A program made the position numbers and the translations under genes. A DNA stretch of 27,628 nucleotides from JBPOIS01 sp052034295. Lineage in GTDB: Bacteria > Pseudomonadota > Gammaproteobacteria > Pseudomonadales > Moraxellaceae. Of this stretch, positions 23,885 to 27,628 are shown one piece after another. The notes under the pieces are model-generated. The model did no database searches. It was given only the letters and a program-made list of their open reading frames with translations, and was not told the origin of the DNA. The first letter of the stretch is position 1. Every line of letters begins with the position of its first letter. The DNA is taken from positions 1 to 27,628 of the forward strand of contig JBPOIS010000071.1 of the NCBI GenBank assembly GCA_052034295.1, read 5' to 3'.

Positions 23885-24637
23885 GTGGCCGATGATCGCC
23901 TGATTGCCCTGCTGGATGCCGAGCTGCCGCAGACCCAGTGCGGACTGTGCGGCCATGCCGAGGGCTGTTTGCCCTATGCCACCGCGATGGTGCAGCAGCA
24001 GGAACCGGCCAACCGCTGCGTGCCCGGTGGACAGCCCGTGGCCGACCAACTGGCCCGGTTGCTGGGCCGCCCTGCCCTGCCCGTGGAACCCAGCGACTGG
24101 CCGCTGGGGCAGGACCAGCGCCCGCTGACCGCGCTGGCGGTGATCCGCGAGTCAGAATGCATCGGCTGCACCAAGTGCCTGATCGCCTGCCCGGTGGATG
24201 CCATCGTCGGCAGTGCCAAACGCCTGCACACCGTCATCAGCGCCGACTGTACCGGCTGCGAACTGTGCCTGCCACCCTGTCCGGTGGACTGTATCGATCT
24301 GGTGCTGCAACCGGTCAACCCCAGCCCTGCCGAACGCAGCGTCCGGCAGCAGCACTGGCGCCAGCGCCACCTGCACCACCTGAGCCGGCTGGCGCGCCAG
24401 AGCGGCACGGCGCAGCCCATGCTGGCCGCACTGCCGGTTGCCGTGGCACCACGCCCGGCGGCGGTGTCGGCCAGTGTGACCCGTCCCGAACAAACCCTGG
24501 CCCTCGCACCACTGCGCAGCCAGATTGGCCGCCTGCAGCGCCAGTTGCAGCGCCAGCCGCAGGATGCCCGTCTGCAAGCCCAGCTGCAGGCCCTGCAACA
24601 GCAACTGGATGCCCTGCAACAGGAGCCTGCCCCATGA
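23885..24637 (+). CDS. rnfB: Stand-alone RnfB-like iron-sulfur protein
   Basis: The 250-residue protein resembles RnfB, the ferredoxin-like subunit of the Rnf electron-transport complex. It has a first cluster motif LPQTQCGLCGHAEGCLPYA (Cys19, Cys22, Cys28, then Cys45 in RCVPGG) and two ferredoxin [4Fe-4S] motifs (Cys92/95/98/102 and Cys122/125/128/132). The N-terminal membrane helix of true RnfB is missing, and no other rnf gene is present, so it is probably soluble. The C-terminal ~60 residues are a Gln/Leu/Arg-rich predicted coiled coil. The GTG start follows GAGGAAA. It overlaps nth by 4 bp. Its partner is unknown; a link to the iron-sulfur cluster of Nth is a guess from gene position. 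Confidence 0.85.
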   Translation: MADDRLIALLDAELPQTQCGLCGHAEGCLPYATAMVQQQEPANRCVPGGQPVADQLARLLGRPALPVEPSDWPLGQDQRPLTALAVIRESECIGCTKCLIACPVDAIVGSAKRLHTVISADCTGCELCLPPCPVDCIDLVLQPVNPSPAERSVRQQHWRQRHLHHLSRLARQSGTAQPMLAALPVAVAPRPAAVSASVTRPEQTLALAPLRSQIGRLQRQLQRQPQDARLQAQLQALQQQLDALQQEPAP

Positions 24638-25317
24638 GCCCAGCCCGTCCCGTGCCGTGTGCATCGCCGGCCATGTCCCCCGAACAGGTGGGGTATTTTT
24701 TTGCCCGGCTGGCCGAGCAGCGCCCGGAGCCGCGCACCGAGCTGATCTACCACACGCCCTTTGAACTGCTGATCGCGGTGATCCTGTCGGCACAGGCCAC
24801 CGACGTGAGCGTCAACAAGGCCACCCGCACCCTGTTTGCCGTGGCCAATACCCCGGGAGCGCTGCTGGCACTGGGGCTGGACGGTCTCAAAAGCCACATC
24901 CGCAGCATCGGCCTGTACAACAGCAAGGCAGAAAACATCCTGAAAACCTGTCAGGCGCTGCTGGCGCACCACGGCGGCGAGGTGCCTGCGGCGCGTGACG
25001 CCCTGGAAGCCCTGCCCGGTGTGGGCCGCAAGACCGCCAATGTGGTGCTGAACACCGCATTTGGCCAGCCCACCATGGCGGTGGACACACATATCTTCCG
25101 GGTGGCCAACCGTACCGGACTGGCCCCCGGCAAAAACGTCCTGCAGGTCGAGCAGCACCTGTTGCGGGTGATTCCCGCCCAGTACCTGCACGACGCACAC
25201 CACTGGCTGATCCTGCATGGCCGCTACACCTGCAAGGCCCAGCGGCCTGACTGCGCCCGCTGTGTGGTCAGCAGCGTGTGCCAGTGGCCGGAACGGCACC
25301 ACTGGGGCGCCCCCTGA
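24634..25317 (+). CDS. nth: Endonuclease III
   Basis: Nth is a bifunctional DNA glycosylase/AP lyase that removes oxidised pyrimidines in base-excision repair. The 227-residue protein has the helix-hairpin-helix LPGVGRKTANVV with catalytic Lys133, catalytic Asp151 in VDTHIFRV, and the cluster motif C-x6-C-x2-C-x5-C (Cys200, 207, 210, 216) for a structural [4Fe-4S]. AGGAG with eight bases of spacing supports the ATG at 24634, which overlaps the stop of the RnfB-like gene. A second Met at codon 14 (MSPEQVGYFF) aligns better with the E. coli start and is a possible alternative. Confidence 0.96.
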   Translation: MSPARPVPCASPAMSPEQVGYFFARLAEQRPEPRTELIYHTPFELLIAVILSAQATDVSVNKATRTLFAVANTPGALLALGLDGLKSHIRSIGLYNSKAENILKTCQALLAHHGGEVPAARDALEALPGVGRKTANVVLNTAFGQPTMAVDTHIFRVANRTGLAPGKNVLQVEQHLLRVIPAQYLHDAHHWLILHGRYTCKAQRPDCARCVVSSVCQWPERHHWGAP

Positions 25318-25321
25318 ACAC

Positions 25322-25430
25322 CCTGTGCACAACCGGCTTCGACGGCGCTCCGCCAGCGCAAACCCGCTTTTGCTTTTGAAAACACCTGATCCTTAACACA
25401 ATCAACAACAAAGGAAATTCCCTGCAACTG
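25322..25430 (+). repeat. Imperfect direct repeat, copy A
   Basis: About 109 bp, opening with GCACAACCGGCTTCGAC and containing CAAACCCGCTTTTGCTTTTGA, then a less conserved stretch ending near AACAACAAAGGAAATTCCC. Copy B has the same blocks in the same order 258 bp downstream. It starts five bases after the nth stop codon. Confidence 0.85.
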
Positions 25431-25530
25431 TCCGAGCAGGACCAAAGCTGATCCATCTGAAAGACCGTTTCAGCCAGGCATCCCCACCGGACACGGCTGT
25501 TCGCGAGTTTTGCGGGGACGGTTGGTTTTG

Positions 25531-25556
25531 CCTACTTTTGCCAAAACAAAAGTAGG
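25531..25556. repeat. Perfect 10-bp-stem hairpin between the repeat copies
   Basis: CCTACTTTTG (25531-25540) and CAAAAGTAGG (25547-25556) are exact reverse complements around a six-base loop, CCAAAA. It lies between the two direct repeats and is followed by TCGCCGAAGGC. There is no T run on either side, so it does not look like a standard terminator. It resembles dispersed palindromic elements of other proteobacteria. Confidence 0.85.
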
Positions 25557-25579
25557 TCGCCGAAGGCACAGCAAGGCAT

Positions 25580-25690
25580 CCTGAGCACAACCGGCTTCGA
25601 CTGCGACCAGCCAGCACAAACCCGCTTTTGCTTTTGACCGCGATTCAGCCAAAAACCAAATCCACAACAAGGGAAAGTCCCCGCAATGGG
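25580..25690 (+). repeat. Imperfect direct repeat, copy B
   Basis: About 111 bp matching copy A: GCACAACCGGCTTCGAC, then CACAAACCCGCTTTTGC, then ACAACAAGGGAAAGTCCCC. The first ~55 bp are nearly identical between copies; the second half has diverged. It ends 14 bp before the stop codon of the convergent OmpA-family gene. Confidence 0.85.
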
Positions 25691-25704
25691 TCAAGACCAC
25701 CCAA

Positions 25705-26889
25705 TCAACGCCCCACCCGCTCAGCCGGCTCAATCGTACGGGTGTTGGTGTCCTGAATGATGGCGTTTTCCTGACCGGGCACCGTGGCCGGCGTGATTGC
25801 CGTCTGCTCACCCGTCTGGGTGTCCACCACCACAAACTCAATGCGGCGGTTGCGGAATTTACCCTGCTCGGTGACATTGTCGGCCACGGGATAGCTTTTG
25901 CCAAAGCCCACCGAACGCAGCTTGCCGGGCTGTACCCCATGCGCCTGCAGGTAGTCCACCACCGCTCTGGCGCGACGTCCGGACAGGTCCAGATTGTAGT
26001 TCACATCACCATCGGCATCGGTAAAGCCACGCACTTCCACCAGCAGGTTGGCTGTCTGCGCCATCAGCGCTGCAGCAGCGTCCAGCACCGGCTTGTTGAT
26101 GTCGGGAATGACCGTCTGGTCCACTTCAAAATTGATGATCTGGGTGTTCAGCACTTCGGCAATGTCGATCGGCCGCACCGTCTGGCCGTTCAGCCGGGCC
26201 AGCATGGCCGTGGCCAGATCAATGCTGCGCCGCGACTCCTTCAGGGCGTCGACCCGCGACAGGGCCACCACCGCAAAGCGCGGCCCGACGAGATCGGCAG
26301 CGGCCTGGCGCATGGATTCGGTTTCGGCCGGCGTCTGGGCACTCACCACCACCGAGCCGGATGGGCCTGCCGGAATGCCCTCCGGCAGGAAACGGTCCTG
26401 ATTGATGGCCAGCATGGCGTGGGGATGGCTGCGCACCAGCTGGGCCAGCCGGTCCAGCACGTCCAGATCGATCAGCTGGGTGTTGAATGCGTCATTCACC
26501 ACCAGTGCACACTGGTCGTGGGTGCGGGTAAAAATATTGTCGATGCGCTGGTTGAGCAGGTCGCGCGACACCCGGTTGCCGATGGCACCATTGCAGCCAA
26601 TCAGGCGACCCTCGTCGCCGGTCACTAGACTGAGCCGGGCCGGATACACCGGCAGACCGACAGGATTGAGGTTTTTGTTGGCCGGTCCAGACTGTGCCAC
26701 GCTCGGCAGCACCGGCGCGTTGCGGCGCTGTTCCATCTCCTGACGCTCATGCCAGCCATACCAGCCGCCCCCCAGCAACAGGGCCAGAATCACCGCCGAA
26801 GCAAGGCCCGTGCGGCTGGCCCCCTGCTGGGCAGAAGGACGGGGGGAGCGGGCAATATGTCGGAATACCGGGGGCATGATGGGCACCAT
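25705..26889 (-). CDS. OmpA-family peptidoglycan-binding protein with inner-membrane anchor
   Basis: The C-terminal ~120 residues form an OmpA-like domain: EVRGFTDADGDVNYNLDLSGRRARAVVDYL (split across about 285-318) contains the NxxLSxxRAxxV motif and the Asp and Arg that hold meso-diaminopimelate, followed by GFGKSYPVADN and NRRIEFVV. One hydrophobic segment at about 29-46 after a basic N-terminus suggests an anchor in the inner membrane, not a cleaved signal. Residues ~75-265 form a periplasmic region that I do not recognise; it has two Cys (IGCNGA, DQCALV) that could form a disulfide. The 394-residue form starts at 26889. An ATG four codons later is equally possible; neither has a good ribosome binding site. 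Known relatives include MotB-like and stress-related cell-wall tethers. Confidence 0.88.
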   Translation of the reverse strand: MVPIMPPVFRHIARSPRPSAQQGASRTGLASAVILALLLGGGWYGWHERQEMEQRRNAPVLPSVAQSGPANKNLNPVGLPVYPARLSLVTGDEGRLIGCNGAIGNRVSRDLLNQRIDNIFTRTHDQCALVVNDAFNTQLIDLDVLDRLAQLVRSHPHAMLAINQDRFLPEGIPAGPSGSVVVSAQTPAETESMRQAAADLVGPRFAVVALSRVDALKESRRSIDLATAMLARLNGQTVRPIDIAEVLNTQIINFEVDQTVIPDINKPVLDAAAALMAQTANLLVEVRGFTDADGDVNYNLDLSGRRARAVVDYLQAHGVQPGKLRSVGFGKSYPVADNVTEQGKFRNRRIEFVVVDTQTGEQTAITPATVPGQENAIIQDTNTRTIEPAERVGR

Positions 26890-26997
26890 TCAAAAAAAAA
26901 CAGGTCGATGCTGCCACTGTGCCCGGCTCCGGCGCGCCGGCCTAGCGCAGACCGGTAAACCGTGTGGATTTATGGATTTTTTCTGGTTTACAAACGT

Positions 26998-27023
26998 AAA
27001 ACCCAACCGGCTGGTTGGGTTTT
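26998..27023 (-). terminator. Intrinsic terminator downstream of adk (bidirectional structure)
   Basis: A perfect 11-bp inverted repeat (26998-27008 and 27013-27023, core ACCCAACC/GGTTGGGT) with a four-base loop lies 26 bp past the adk stop. It has T-rich flanks on both strands. It should end adk transcription before the OmpA-family gene, whose own promoter must lie within 26890-26997. I could not identify that promoter. Confidence 0.85.
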
Positions 27024-27048
27024 TGGTGTCTGTATGATGGAAAAACCG

Positions 27049-27628
27049 TTAACCGAGAATTTCCACCAGACGCGATTTGACCTGTTCGATCGGCTGGGTG
27101 CCATCCACCTTGCTGTAGTGCGGTGCATTGCTGCCGGACTGGGCGCGCTGCTGGTAAAAACCCACCAGCTGCTCGGTTTCCTGATGGTAGGCCTTCAGAC
27201 GGCGGCGGATGGTGCTTTCTTCATCGTCTGGACGCTGCACTAGCGGTTCACCGGTTTCATCGTCCACGCCATCGACCTTCGGCGGGTTGTACACCAGGTG
27301 ATAGATGCGCCCCGACGCCGGGTGCATGCGGCGGCCTGACAGACGCTGCACGATGTCTTCATCCGGCACTTCGATTTCGATCACGTGGTCGATCTTGATG
27401 CCTGCGGCTTCAACCGCTTCGGCCTGCGGGATGGTGCGCGGGAAGCCATCAAAAATGCAGCCACCGGCACAATCCGGCTGTTTGAGGCGCTCCTGCACCA
27501 GCCCGATGATCAGCTCATCCGACACCAGCCCGCCAGCGTCCATGACGGATTTGGCCTGCAGACCCAGCTCGGTGCCCTGGCGAATGGCTGCACGCAGCAT
27601 GTCCCCGGTCGAGATCTGGGGAATGTTG
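27049..27628 (-). CDS. adk: Adenylate kinase, 5' end outside the window
   Basis: Adk interconverts ATP, AMP and ADP. The window holds the C-terminal ~192 codons and lacks the N-terminal P-loop. In frame up to the edge the sequence reads NIPQISTGDMLRAAIRQGTELG, with the AMP-binding STGDMLRAAI. It continues with FDGFPRTIPQAEA, the LID region starting SGRRMHPASGRIYHLVYNPP (long type, no zinc Cys), RPDDEESTIRRRL and a C-terminal VEILG. The open frame could be misread as starting at the internal Met in DMLRA, but family alignment shows the gene continues past 27628. Confidence 0.97.
   Translation of the reverse strand, partial: NIPQISTGDMLRAAIRQGTELGLQAKSVMDAGGLVSDELIIGLVQERLKQPDCAGGCIFDGFPRTIPQAEAVEAAGIKIDHVIEIEVPDEDIVQRLSGRRMHPASGRIYHLVYNPPKVDGVDDETGEPLVQRPDDEESTIRRRLKAYHQETEQLVGFYQQRAQSGSNAPHYSKVDGTQPIEQVKSRLVEILG

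Larger units (their letters stand above)
25318..25704. other. Gene-free 387-bp gap holding a repeat pair and hairpin
   Basis: The gap between the convergent nth and OmpA-family genes contains no credible coding sequence. It is visibly richer in A and T than its neighbours. It is organised as repeat copy A (25322-25430), a central part with a perfect hairpin (25531-25556), and copy B (25580-25690). Short open frames on the minus strand here are by-products of the repeat. No mobile-element gene is present. Confidence 0.8.

Noticed and set aside
25322..25690. CRISPR array or attachment-site pair
   Set aside because: Only two long, imperfect copies with a hairpin between them; no short identical repeats, no regular spacers and no integrase or cas gene.
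25402..25940. Small minus-strand open frames in the nth/OmpA gap
   Set aside because: They run through repeat copies and the hairpin, lack ribosome binding sites and have no family features.
26929..26940. CCGGCGCGCCGG palindrome upstream of the OmpA-family gene
   Set aside because: A 12-bp GC palindrome is likely by chance in this composition, and nothing links it to the promoter.

Overview
The window reads as a GC-rich gammaproteobacterial chromosome segment. The best fit is Pseudomonadales, possibly a Moraxellaceae relative. Reasons: the order regulator-smc-zipA-ligA, a long Pseudomonas-type TrpS, an rpmF-fabD-fabG-acpP-fabF cluster without plsX or fabH, and a stand-alone RnfB-like protein directly before nth. 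The lineage is inferred from gene order and protein style only. Almost everything is core housekeeping sequence. I see no phage, insertion sequence, CRISPR array, rRNA or tRNA.

Layout. 1-4526 (minus strand): yceD, rpmF, fabD, fabG, acpP, fabF. This is fatty-acid synthesis coupled to ribosomal protein L32, cut up by intrinsic terminators after rpmF, acpP and fabF. 4706-9968 (plus): a YciO-type protein, trpS, scpA, scpB, rluB and a CarF/PEDS1-like membrane desaturase. 9977-17976 (minus): an FCD-type GntR regulator, smc, zipA and ligA in one tight cluster, then a membrane protein with a Cys/Gly-rich tail. 18072-18899 (minus): a TauE/SafE-type permease. 18914-20487 (plus): birA and coaX, overlapping by 4 bp. 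20464-21399 (minus): a membrane diguanylate cyclase whose 3' end overlaps coaX. 21489-25317 (plus): nadD, rsfS, rlmH, a YgiD-like dioxygenase, an RnfB-like ferredoxin and nth. 25318-25704: a gene-free gap holding two copies of an imperfect ~110-bp repeat around a perfect hairpin. 25705-27628 (minus): an OmpA-family protein and the 3' part of adk.

How the genes work together. All three subunits of the Smc-ScpAB condensin lie within about 10.5 kb, but in two separate, opposite-strand clusters. FabD, FabG, AcpP and FabF form the malonyl-loading and elongation core of fatty-acid synthesis. NadD, BirA and CoaX make or attach NAD, biotin and CoA. RluB, RlmH, RsfS, YceD and L32 act on the ribosome.

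Most unusual observations: Smc coiled-coil arms that are about 38% glutamine in the stretches counted and almost free of lysine; a FadR-type operator inside the probable promoter of the regulator-smc-zipA-ligA cluster; an intrinsic terminator inside the 5' coding part of the gene after ligA; a bacterial plasmalogen-desaturase-like gene; a nearly leaderless yceD transcript; and the repeat pair next to nth.
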